A stretch of 62,896 nucleotides of DNA, from the NCBI GenBank assembly GCA_019448385.1, contig JAGTXO010000086.1:1-62896 (forward strand). The letters run 5' to 3'. Below the pieces are notes generated by a model, which did not search any database, was not told the DNA's origin, and saw only the letters and a list, made by a program, of their open reading frames with translations. The position numbers and the translations under genes are program-made. How positions within the stretch are numbered: the stretch's first letter is position 1; each line of letters opens with the position of its first letter. This stretch comes from Diacronema lutheri. Taxonomy: Eukaryota; Haptophyta; Pavlovophyceae; Pavlovales; Pavlovaceae. This document shows, piece after piece, positions 32,475 through 42,058 of the stretch.

Positions 32475-33963
32475 TCACTCCTCCATCCGCCGCCGCGCCC
32501 CTTCGCCGTCCGCCTCGCCCTCCGCATCGGCGAACCGGCCCACGTCCGCCTCGAGCGCCGCGCCGCTCGCCCCGCCGTCGTCCGCGCCGAGCGGCGACGC
32601 GCCGCCGCCGCCGGGCGGGTGCGGGCTCAGGCCCGCGGCCCAGTCAGGTGCCTGCCCCTGCGCCTGTCCGGAGACATTCAGCATCGAATCGAAACGGTCG
32701 AGCATCGCCTGCTGCGCGGGCGTGAGCTCGCCGTCGCCCGCGAAGAAGCGCGCGGGCAGCGCGCCGGGCGGCAGCGCGCCGAGCCCATGGCCAAGTCCCC
32801 CGCCTCCACCGCCCGCGTCGAACGCGTCGCCCGCCGCGCCGCCCGCCGCCGACGGCACGTACTCGTCGTCGTCGCCGTCGTCTTCCCCGTACGTGCCCTC
32901 GTCCTCCCCGCCAAACACGCCGCCTCCCTCCTCGCCCTCCTCCTCATCGCCGCACGGGTGCAGCGCCGCGCACGCGGACATTTCGCGGAAAAGGCGCTCG
33001 AGCGCAGACGGGTCCTCCGGAACCAGCCGGACTTCGGACAATGGCTCGGCGCCGCCGCCATCGCCGTCGTCGTCGTCGTCGTCGTCGTCGCCAGCCTCCG
33101 CGCCCGCGTCCGCCTCGCCGATCGCACCGTTGGCGTCCGGTGCAGTCCGGGCCGTGCTATCGCCGGTCCGGCCCGTGCTGCCGCCGCCCGCATGCATCGG
33201 CGGGCCGTGCAGCCACTCGCCAATGCCGCTCTCCCGCGCGCGCGCACCGCCGGCCGCGCCGTCGCCCACGCCGCCAGCCGCGGCGTGCGCTGACGTGTCA
33301 ATCTGGAGGTAGAGGCATGGCGTCGGAAAATCCGTGGGATCGGAGCCTGCCGCCATCGTGTGCGCGCGTACGCGCGCGCGACACGCGCATGGAGAGCGGC
33401 GGTGAATGCGCGCGCGCGTCACACCGCGCGGTGTAGAAGCGAGGGCATGAAATGCGCGCGCGCGCGCGCGCGCGCGCGCGCGTACAGACGGCGTGCATGC
33501 CGATCGCCGGGTACCTAGAGCGCAGAAAGCGCGGACGCGCCGAATGGGCGAACAAGAAGCGGAGGAGGGGCGGGTCACGACACCGCGCCGCGCGATGCCA
33601 GGGCGCGATCGCGAGCGCAAAAGAGGGCGAGGGAGGGGGGAGGGGGGGCGCGCACTGGAAGGCGACGAGCTGGTCGTCGGAGGGTGGTGACGTGGCGCCA
33701 TCTTGGACCCATGCGACGCGCCTGCGCCGCGCGTGCGCGCACGTGCGCGCGCGCGCGCGCGGCGGGTGGCGCGTGAGCCTGCGCAGCCGCGGCGCGCGCG
33801 TGGGCGCGGCGCAGCATGGCGTCCGACGCGACTGGTGCGCACGCACGCACCGCGTTGTAATGCAGAGCGTGCCTCGCGCTGCGGCGCGCCCGCGCCCGAG
33901 ATGGATCGTTGTCCCCGGCTGCTCGCAGCGCACCTCCTCGTCGGGAAGGAGCGCGAGCGGCAT
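32475..33963 (-). CDS. CLNS1A: pICln (methylosome subunit, chloride-conductance regulator), 359 aa
   Basis: Exons 33963-33851, 33721-33656, 33514-33486 and 33346-32475 join in phase. The third exon is only 29 nt. pICln binds Sm proteins, recruits them to the PRMT5 methylosome and helps snRNP assembly in the cytoplasm. Its PH-like fold is readable: RGTLCITTRRVAWVQDG, YPAIGMHAVC, DPTDFPTPCLYLQID, then LSEVRLVPEDPSALERLFRE and the hallmark CAALHPCGDEEE (C-x-x-L-H-P then acid). The acidic linker and the C-terminal helix GELTPAQQAMLDRFDSMLN match animal and plant homologues. Human pICln is about 237 residues; the excess here is a longer acidic and Gly-rich linker and tail. Intron 3 contains a GC dinucleotide run. 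Confidence 0.9.
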
Positions 33964-34145
33964 CGTGCTCCCGTCGTCTTGACGATGGCGGCAGTGGGGC
34001 CGAGCTTTGTCCTCATGTCCTGTACAAAATGCCGCCTTTTGAAATTTGAAAGTCGAATACACACGTGCCTTGCGGACACTGGCCGCTTCCTGCTGGTGTA
34101 GCCTGGCGGCTGGCGCGGACCCCGCTCGCCGCCGGGCGCCCGCCC

Positions 34146-35902
34146 TCAGATCGCAAAGCCGTGCACCGCCGGCCCGCCGCCCTCCGCGCCGGCGTCCGCC
34201 GCGCGCACCCGCGGCACCAACTCGAATTGGCGGCGGATGGACGACGCGGAGCGCGGGCGCGCGGCGCGCACGGCGGGCACGCGCCGCGCGGCGCGCTCGC
34301 CCGCGCTCTCGGCCTCGCGGTTCGCCTCAGCCGCGGCGCGCGCCGCGTCCGCCGCGGCGGCGGTCGCGGCGGCGGCCGCGACGGTCGTAGGCAGCGGCGG
34401 CGGCGGCGGCAGCATGCCCGCGGGCAGCGCGGCGCGTGGCGCGCGCTGACCGCCGACGTTCTCGCCGTGCGCCAGCGCCGCCTCCTCCGCCTCCGCCCGC
34501 CGCGCGCGCCACGCGCGTTCGGCGACCGCCGCGCGTGCCGCCTGCGCCTTTGCGAGCACGAAATGGCGCTCGTTCGACCCGACCGGTTTGCCGTCAATCT
34601 CTCGCAGCGCCGTCGTCGCGTGCCGCAGCGCGAACGGGCGCAGCCCGCCCGCGCGCGCGACGAGGCCGGCGGGCGGATGCGCGGCCGCGCCGCGCGGCGC
34701 GCGCGCCGAGCGGCTCGGCCGCTCGGCGGCGAGCGGCGAGGGCGCGAGGCGGAGCGACGCGAGGCGCGGCGAGCAGTTGAGCAGCTCGGCGAGCTCGCGC
34801 GCGAGTGCATCGGACGCTCCGAGCGGGTTGTGTGACAGGTCCAGTTCCGTGAGCGAGGCGAGTCCGATCAGGTCCGACAGGTCCGATAGGCCGCACGCGC
34901 TCGCTTTGAGCGACTCGAGCGAGAGCGCGAGCGACGCCATCGACGCCTCCTCGAAGGTGAGCGCGCGCGGCCGGACGGCCGCCGCGCCGTCGCCGTCGCC
35001 GTCGCCGACGTCGTCGCCGTCGCCGTCCGAGCCGCGCGCCAGGCGCTGCGCGGGCGGCGATTCGCCGAGGCCGCGCTGCGCGCTCACGTTGAGCGCGAGC
35101 AGGGCGGTCGCGCCACGCAGCCCCTCCACGCGCGCGAGTCGGTTCCGCGCCAGTGAGAGGGTGCGCAGTGAAGGGGTGGGTGCAAGGTCGGACAGGGACG
35201 TGATGCGGTTGTCGTCGGCGTGCAGCTGCGCAAGGCGCGCCAGCTTGGTGAAAGGCGCGAGGCTGACAAGCAAATTGGAACGCACGTACGCAACCGAAAG
35301 CGATGGCAGCGCCTGTGCGCAGGCGCGAGGCGGCACGCGCGCGCGCGCGTCAGCGCGGGAGCGGCGCGCGGGTGCGGGCGCGAGCGCGGCGCGGCGCGGC
35401 GCGGCGCGGCGCGGCGCGGCGCGGCGCGCACGGTGACGCAGTCAAGCTCCGCGATGCCCTGCCCGTCGAGATGCAGGTGCGTGATCGACGCGTAGTAGGC
35501 GCGGCGCGAGAGCCCGCGCGCGGGCGGCGTTCGAATCCCGAGCAGCAGGACGTCGGGCAGAGGGCCGTCGCGCGCGCCTGCCGGCGGCGCGGCGGAGCGC
35601 GCGGCGGCAGCGTCCTTGCGCGCGAGCGCAAGCGCAGCGTAGTCGAAGCGCGACGACAGCTCGGCCGTCGCCGATGGGGCTCCCGCCTCGCGCGACTCGC
35701 CGTGCGGCGCGCCGAAGCCGTCGCCGTCGGCCGCGCCGTCTGCCACGTCGCCGCCGCGCTCGGCCCGAGCGGCGCTACCGGCGGGCGGCGCGGGCTTGGC
35801 GGGCGGTGCGAGCGCAAGACGCTCGAGCCGATCGGCCTGCGAGCCCTCGCCGCCCTGCGCGTTGCGCGGCGCGCTCGCGTCGAGCTCGACGAGCGTGGGC
35901 AT
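34146..35902 (-). CDS. Leucine-rich-repeat protein, 545 aa
   Basis: Exons 35902-35432 and 35312-34146 join between codons across a 119-nt GT-AG intron. The first 115 or so residues are low in complexity. LRRs of the SDS22 type begin with ITHLHLDGQGIAELD at the end of exon 1, then LARLAQLHADDNRITSLSDL and LRTLSLARNRLARVEGL. After an acidic insertion near residues 240-265 come LESLKASACGLSDLSDL and LTELDLSHNPLG. The LRR cap region LREIDGKPVGSNERHFVLAK resembles proteins of the PPP1R42/LRRC type that follow microtubules or regulate phosphatase 1. An Ala/Arg-rich helix and tail follow. It is divergently paired with the transporter at 36014; only 111 bp separate the start codons, so they probably share a promoter. 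Confidence 0.75.
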
Positions 35903-36013
35903 CACGACGTGGCGAGCTCCGCCGCTCCAACGGTTTTGGGGATGGCGTTCGGCTGCCGTTGCACAAGCGCTGCGGCTGCATTCCTTGATTCCTCACATCA
36001 GCGATCTAACAAA
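35903..36013. promoter_or_regulatory. Shared divergent promoter interval, LRR protein / MFS transporter
   Basis: Only 111 bp lie between the two divergent ATGs. No TATA box is visible. The stretch is less GC-rich than the flanking exons, as expected for a compact bidirectional promoter. Role inferred from position only. Confidence 0.45.
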
Positions 36014-39000
36014 ATGGGGTCGGACGAGCGGAGAGCGCCGCACGGCCGAGCGCACCTCTTCGCCGCGGCCTTTGCGTCGGTTGCGCTGCTCTCGGGCGTC
36101 GTGTACGGCTGGCCGTCGATGCGCAGGCTCCTTGTGCGCAATGCCGTCCTCGCCGAGGGCTGCGCCCGCAACGCGGACGGCTCGGTCGCGCCGTGCGCCG
36201 AGCAGGAGCTGCGCTTCGGCCTGGTCTACACGCTCGGCTCGTACGCCAACCAGTTCGCGCGCCTGCCCATCGGCATCGCGCTCGACGGGATCGGGCCGCG
36301 CCGCACGGTGCTCTTCTCTGCGATCGCGTTCGCCGGCGGCGCGGTGCGTCCGCGCGGCGCTCGCGCGCCCGCACAGCGCCACGCGCGCGGGCCCTGTGAA
36401 CAGCGCGGCCGCCCAGCGCCTCGCCTCGCGCTCGCGCGTCGCCGCGCATGCTCGAACGTCCCACGCGCGGGCCCGCACGTCCTCCCTTCCGCTCCCCGCC
36501 GCCTGCGCACCCCGCCGCCTGCCGTCCCCGCGCGTCAGTTTCTCTTTGGGCTCGCGGACAACCTCGCGGCGCTGGCCGTCGGGTTTGCGCTGATTGGCGC
36601 GGGCGGTGCCGGCGTGCAGCTCGCCGTCCAATCTACCGCATCCCTCTTTCCCGAGCGGCGCTCATTCATCATGGCGCTGTGCGTGCCGCCGAGCGGCGCT
36701 GCGCGGCGCGCGCGCGCGCGGGGGGGGGGCCGCGCGGCGCGGCGCGGCGGTTCGGCGGTTCGACCTCCGCCGCCGCGCCCTGCCGCGCCCTGCCACGCGT
36801 CGCGTTGCCTCCGCCTTTGCGCGCGCCACAGCCTCTCTGGAGCGTTTCAGGTCTCGTCAGTCCTATACCTGCTCGCGGAAGTTTCCGAACGCGCCTTCCC
36901 GGAAGCGGCCAGCCGCGTGGCGCTGCTCTGCGCGCACGCGGCCGTGGCGCTCGCCGTCGCCGCAGCCGGACTGCTGCTGTGGCCGGACGCGCCGTTTGGC
37001 GTGCGCGCGCGCACCGCGCCGCCGCCGCACGCCAATGCGTCGGGCGTGGCAGGCGCGCGCGCGGCCACGCCGTTCGTCGTCGTCGCCGCCGGCGCCGGCG
37101 CCGCTCCGCTCGCCGCCGCGCCTGCGGCGGAGGGCGCGCCGCCTTTTGCGCTGCGGCACGCGCGAGTACAGCCGCCATCGTTGCACGGCGAGCCCTTTTG
37201 GACACAGGCGTCGAGCCGGGAGTGCGCGCGCGCCTGCCCGTGCGCATTGCTGTGCTGCCGCCATCGTTGCACAACGATGGCGGCCCCTTCTCGCACAGCC
37301 GCTTGCGCCCCGCCTCATCGCGCGCACGCCGCCGACGCCCTCGCCGCGCGCCGCCGCGCGCGCGCCTGCGCCCCCAAACCGTCACCGTCACCGTCACCGC
37401 CACCGTCACCGTCACCGTCACCGCCACCGTCACCGCCACCGTCACCATCACCGTCACCGCCCCTTCCCCGTCAGGTATTTGCTGCAGCTCTGCTTCTTCT
37501 CAGTGCACATGCTGCCCGCGCAGTTCACCGTCGGCACCATCGGCGTGCAGCTCGAGGCGAAGGGCGACAGCAGCGGCTCGCACACGCGCGCATACTCGGC
37601 TGTCTTTGCCGCAGCCGCGCTCGCAACGCCCTTCGCTGGGCATGCAATCGACAGGTGGGTGGGTGGCGCAGGGGAGGGGAGGGGAGGGAGAGGGGAGCGG
37701 AGGGGAGCGGAGGGGAGCGGAGCGGAGCGGAGCGGAGCGGAGCGGAGCGGAGCGGAGCGGAGCGGAGCGGAGCGGAGCGGAGCGGAGCGGAGCGGAGGGG
37801 CTGTTGAAACGGCCATGCGCCCTCTCGCTCTGCCCTCGGGGGAGGGGAGGGGAGGGGAGGGGAGCGGAGCGGAGGGGAGGGGCTGTTGAAACGGCCATGC
37901 GCCCTCTCGCTCTGCCCTCGGGGGAGGGGAGGGGAGGGGAGCGGAGGGGCTGTTGAAACGGCCATGCGCCCTCTCGCTCTGCCCTCGGGGGAGGGGAGGG
38001 GAGGGGAGCGGAGGGGCTGTTGAAACGGCCATGCGCCCTCTCGCTCTGCCCTCGGGGGAGGGGAGGGGAGGGGAGCGGAGGGGCTGTTGAAACGGCCATG
38101 CGCCCTCTCGCTCTGCCCTCGGGGGAGGGGAGGGAGAGGGGAGCGGAGGGGAGGGGAGCGGAGCGGAGGGGAGGGGCTGTTGAAACGGCCATGCGCCCTC
38201 TCGCTCTGCCCTCGGGGGAGGGGAGGGGAGGGGAGCGGAGGGGCTGTTGAAACGGCCATGCGCCCTCTCGCTCTGCCCTCGGGGGAGGGGAGCGGAGCGG
38301 AGCGGAGCGGAGCGGAGGGGAGGGGCTGTTGAAACGGCCATGCGCCTTCTCGCACTGCCCTCGGGGGAGGGGAGGGGAGGGGAGCGGAGGGGCTGTTGAC
38401 ACGGCCATGCGCCCTCTCGCTCTGCCCTCGGGGGAGGGGAGGGGAGGGAGAGGGGAGCGCAGGGGCTGTTGAAACGGCCATGCGCCCTCTCGCTCTGCCC
38501 TCGGGGGAGGGGAGGGGAGGGGAGCGGAGGGGCTGTTGAAACGGCCATGCGCCCTCTCGCTCTGCCCTCGGGGGAGGGGAGGGAGAGGGGAGCGGAGGGG
38601 CTGTTGAAACGGCCATGCGCCCTCTCGCTCTGCCCTCGGGGGAGGGGAGGGGAGGGAGAGGGGAGCGCAGGGGCTGTTGAAACGGCCATGCGCCCTCTCG
38701 CTCTGCCCTCGGGGGAGGGGAGGGAGAGGGGAGGGGAGGGGCTGTTGAAACGGCCATGCGCCCTCTCGCTCTGCCCTCGGGGGAGGGGAGGGGAGGGGAG
38801 GGGAGCGGAGGGGCTGTTGAAACGGCCATGCGCCCTCTCGCTCTGCCCTCGGGGGAGGGGAGGGGAGGGGAGCGGAGGGGCTGTTGAAACGGCCATGCGC
38901 CCTCTCGCTCTGCCCTCGGGGGAGGGGAGGGGAGGGGAGGGGAGGGGCTGTTGAAACGGCCATGCGCCCTCTCGCTCTGCCCTCGGGGGAGGGGAGGGAG

Positions 39001-39754
39001 AGGGGAGCGGAGGGGCTGTTGAAACGGCCATGCGCCCTCTCGCTCTGCCCTCGGGGGAGGGGAGGGGAGGGGAGCGGAGCGGAGGGGCTGTTGAAACGGC
39101 CATGCGCCCTCTCGCTCTGCCCTCGAGGGAGGGGAGGGGAGGGGAGCGGAGGGGAGCGGAGGGGCTGTTGAAACGGCCATGCGCCCTCTCGCTCTGCCCT
39201 CGGGGGAGGGGAGGGGAGGGGAGCGGAGGGGAGCGGAGGGGCTGTTGAAACGGCCATGCGCCTTCTCGCTCTGCCCTCGAGACGTAACCCTCGCCGCACG
39301 CTCCCCCTCCCCCCCCCCCCCCCTTACTCCCTCACCACGCAGGTGGGGCTTCCCGCCCGTCATGGCCGCGATCAACGCCGCGCTGTGCTGCTGCTACGCG
39401 GTGCTCATGGTGCCGCTCCTCAGCGTGCAGCCCATCGCCTACGTGCTCTACTCAGTTGGGCGGGTCTGCCTGTGGGCGCAATTCTTCGCCTACTGCGCCG
39501 CCGAATTTGGATTCGCGCACTACGGCAAGCTGGCGGGCGGGGGCCTTGCGTTCGGCTCGTTCATCTCGCTGCTTCAGTACGCGGCACTCGCCGCCGTCCT
39601 CGGCCCGCTGCGGGGTGACTTCTTCGCGGTGAACGCCGCGTGGTGCGTACTTGCGCTCTCGCAGTTCGCCGCCGTGTACGCGCTCGCGACGAGGCTCCGC
39701 ACGCGCGAGGGCGCCGCCACAGTGGCAGTCGTGGCGTCCGCCGCCAAGCCGTGA
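36014..39754 (+). CDS. SLC43/FMP42-like major facilitator transporter, 483 aa
   Basis: Exons 36014-36343, 36539-36678, 36832-37221, 37475-37654 and 39343-39754 agree in phase at every junction. TM1 contains LLSGVVYGWPSM, the usual start of SLC43 and fungal FMP42-type transporters, followed by a Cys-containing extracellular loop (EGCARNADGSVAPCAEQEL). LPIGIALDGIGPRRTV matches the MFS loop 2-3 motif (D-x-x-G-x-R). VQSTASLFPERRSFIMAL and LSGAFQVSSVLYLL match the TM4-5 region. A central loop ends PFWTQASSRE and leads into TM7 (YLLQLCFFSVHML). The last exon encodes four to five TM helices. Animal SLC43 members carry neutral amino acids; substrate here is unknown. Intron 4 is 1,688 nt and almost wholly a minisatellite, unlike the 153-253 nt of the others. 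Confidence 0.8.
37222..37474 (+). repeat. CCGTCA hexamer repeat in SLC43-like intron 3
   Basis: About a dozen CACCGT/CACCGC hexamers at 37378-37462 directly precede the acceptor TCAG at 37474. Together with a CATCGTTGCACAACGATGGC hairpin near 37261-37280, they fill the 253-nt intron between the loop exon and the TM7 exon. Confidence 0.8.
37670..39295 (+). repeat. Intronic minisatellite, about 21 units of roughly 65-90 bp
   Basis: The unit has a constant core GGGCTGTTGAAACGGCCATG, then a CCCTCTCGCTCTGCCCTCGG block, then a variable run of GGGGA and GCGGA pentamers. About 21 cores are present, the first near 37800 and the last near 39241. Most are identical, with rare changes (TTGACACGG near 38396, CGAGGG near 39124). 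The array fills intron 4 of the SLC43-like gene. It stays open in several minus-strand frames, producing long false ORFs. Confidence 0.9.
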
Positions 39755-39792
39755 GTGGGTGACGCGTCCCAATGTACAGTAGCTAGCCCCAA

Positions 39793-39831
<39 letters not shown>

Positions 39832-40022
39832 CTTTTGTGACCGTGCACTCTTTTCGCTCGCTACGTGCCGCTTCGCCGCCTTGTGCAGCACGTCGTGACT
39901 CGTGACGAGTGATGAGTCGTGAGTCGTGAGTGAGTCTGAGTGTGTCGGCCGCCGCCATGCGGACTTCAACGAAACTGGAAAAAGGGCGAAATTTTGTGGC
40001 AGGACGGCGCCCGCCGCCTGCC
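39755..40022. other. Intergenic spacer with G39 run and GTGAGTC repeats
   Basis: Between the transporter stop and the phosphatase start lies a run of 39 G at 39793-39831, followed by short repeats of the type TGAGTCGTGAG near 39912-39938. No gene is seen. It must contain the phosphatase promoter. Confidence 0.6.
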
Positions 40023-41637
40023 ATGGGCACGGGCCAACGAGGATCGCGCGCGCTCACGGCCGTGGCAGCCGGCGCGCTGTGGTCGGCGTGCTCGGTATGG
40101 TTGGTGTGGTCGCTCGCACGCTCGCGCACCTCGCCCTTTGGCGCGCCGCTCCCGCCCGTCCTCCACGCCGTCCTCCCGCGGCCCGCTCGGCGCGAGCGGC
40201 TGATCGTCGTCGGCGACGTGCACGGTGCGCAGCCGCGGGCGCGCGGCACGCGCGGGGGGGTGCGTGATAGAAAAGGGGGCCAGAGCGCAATGCCGATCGC
40301 GGGGCTCGGCGCGATGTCGCATGCGCTGGCCGCGGGCGCGCCACCGCGCGCGTGCGGCGCCACCGCAGCCGCGTTCCCGCCTTCGCGCGCCGAGCGGAGG
40401 GCGCCCTCGTCCCGCCACGCGCGCGCGCACGCGCGCGCCAGGCTGCCTCGACGAGCTCCTCGAGCTACTCGCCGCGGCCAACTACTCGGAGAGCGCCGAC
40501 CAGCTCCTCCTCCTCGGCGACCTTGTCGACAAGGGCCCGCACGTGCCCGCGCTCGTCACATACGCTCGCTCGCACAAGTTTGCCGCCGTGCGCGGCAACC
40601 ATGAGGACGCGCTTCTCGGCGAGCTGCGCAGACTGGCGCGACGCGGCGTGGGCGCGGAATGGTGGCGACGCGTCGAGGATGCCGCGCGCGGCGGCGCCGC
40701 GGCGTTGGACGACGCGGACGCGACGGCCAGCGGTGCGCGCGCCGTGGCGTCGCGGGCAGACGGCGCGCGCGCGGTCGCGGCCGCGCTGCCCCCCGAATTC
40801 GGCTACGTGGCGAACCTGAGCGTGCTCGACGTGGCGTACTTGTACGCACTGCCGTACACGCTCTACGCCCCCGAGCTCGATCTGCTTGCCGTCCACGCCG
40901 GCGTGCTGCCCGGCAGGCCGCTGCACGCGCAGGTCCGGCCAGACCCGGATCGCGCGCGCCGCGTTGCGGGCGCGCGGCGCGGCGCGCGGCGCGCTGCGCG
41001 CGGCGCGCGGCCCGCGCGGCCAGCTGGCCACTTGCCCACCCGCCTCGGCCGCATCTGCGCGCCACCCCCCCCCCCCCCCAACCCACCCCTCCCACCACGC
41101 CTCGAGCGCAGGCTGTTGGCGACCTCCTCAGTGTGCGCACGGCGACACTGGCCGACCCACGTCGCGATGTGTCGGCCAAAGCCTACGTACGCGACCCGCC
41201 GCTAGGTAGCCGTTACGCCTTCCCGTGGGCCACGCTCTACGATGGGCGACTCGGTCACATCGTCTTCGGCCACGACGCGCACCGCGGGCTGCAGCGCTGG
41301 CCGCACGCGACAGGCCTCGACACTGGCGCGGTCTATGGCGGGAATCTGACCGCGCTCGTCCTGCCCACACGACGCACGCCCGACGCGCACGCGCGTGCGC
41401 CGAGCGAGCGCCGCGCCGCCGCGTCGCTCGCGGGAGGCGGCGGCGGCGGCGGCGGCGCGCCTCGGCCCAGCGCACTGCCGGGCGATGCGCTCGGCGGCGC
41501 CGACTCTGCCGTCGCCGCCGTCGCCGACCACGACGATGACGCGGGCATGCGCGGCGCGCAGCTGTCCGAGCTCCGATGGGCTGACCTCGGCTCGGACGAG
41601 TCGCCCGCCATCGTGGACGGCGGCGCGCGCGTGCGGC

Positions 41638-41683
<46 letters not shown>

Positions 41684-41792
41684 GCAACTCTCGCCGCGCC
41701 TCGTCGCCGTGCGCGCCGCGCGCGCTTACGCGCCGCGCACGCCCTTGCCTGCGGCCGAGGCCTCGGTGATCGCCCGCGTGGCGAGCAGATAG
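40023..41792 (+). CDS. Membrane-anchored ApaH-like metallophosphatase, 457 aa
   Basis: Exons 40023-40224, 40442-40932 and 41112-41792 join in phase; the first intron splits the Gly of GDVHG. The N-terminus has a hydrophobic stretch (TAVAAGALWSACSVWLVWSLA), a signal anchor. The calcineurin-like metal motifs are complete: VVGDVHGCLDELLELL (residues 64-68 for GDVHG), LLLLGDLVDKGP, AVRGNHEDALL, LLAVHAGVLPG, IVFGHDAHRGLQ and LDTGAVYGGNLTALVL. The last motif is typical of ApaH/ALPH enzymes, which split Ap4A or, in kinetoplastids, decap mRNA. Between NHE and AHAG lies an Ala-rich insertion. The C-terminal 120 residues are low in complexity with a polyglycine run encoded by GGC repeats near 41641-41681. 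An upstream in-frame ATG at 39957 is possible. Confidence 0.85.
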
Positions 41793-42058
41793 ACGCGCGG
41801 GCGAGTGGGCGTGCACGCGTGCAGACGCGCCGTGTCAAATAGACTTAGACTCCCGCACCTGCGCGTCGGACCTGCGCGTGGCCGCCCATGATGATGAGCT
41901 CAATCGACCGGCCGCCATGCTTCCGATCCGGAGGCCTTTCCGGACCCGACTTCAGAGCTCGCGGCGCAGATCGCGCTCCACCTGGAGAGGCGCGCGCACC
42001 CGCGCACCCGCGCAAGAAGGGGGTGGCGGAGGAGCGAGGCGCGAAGCGCCGTGGAGGC

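Noticed and set aside
36679-36831. Reading straight through the second transporter intron, which is also open
   Set aside because: The 153-nt stretch is in frame but encodes Arg/Pro-rich sequence with a G run; removing it joins MAL to LSGAFQVSS as in the family.
37670-39295. CRISPR array
   Set aside because: Units have a constant core and simple pentamer fillers, not unique spacers, and lie in a spliced intron of a eukaryotic gene.
37454-39375. Three overlapping minus-strand frames of 549-616 residues rich in Ser/Pro/Arg
   Set aside because: They are translations of the intronic minisatellite, whose unit happens to lack stops. The plus-strand transporter exons flank it with matching splice phase.
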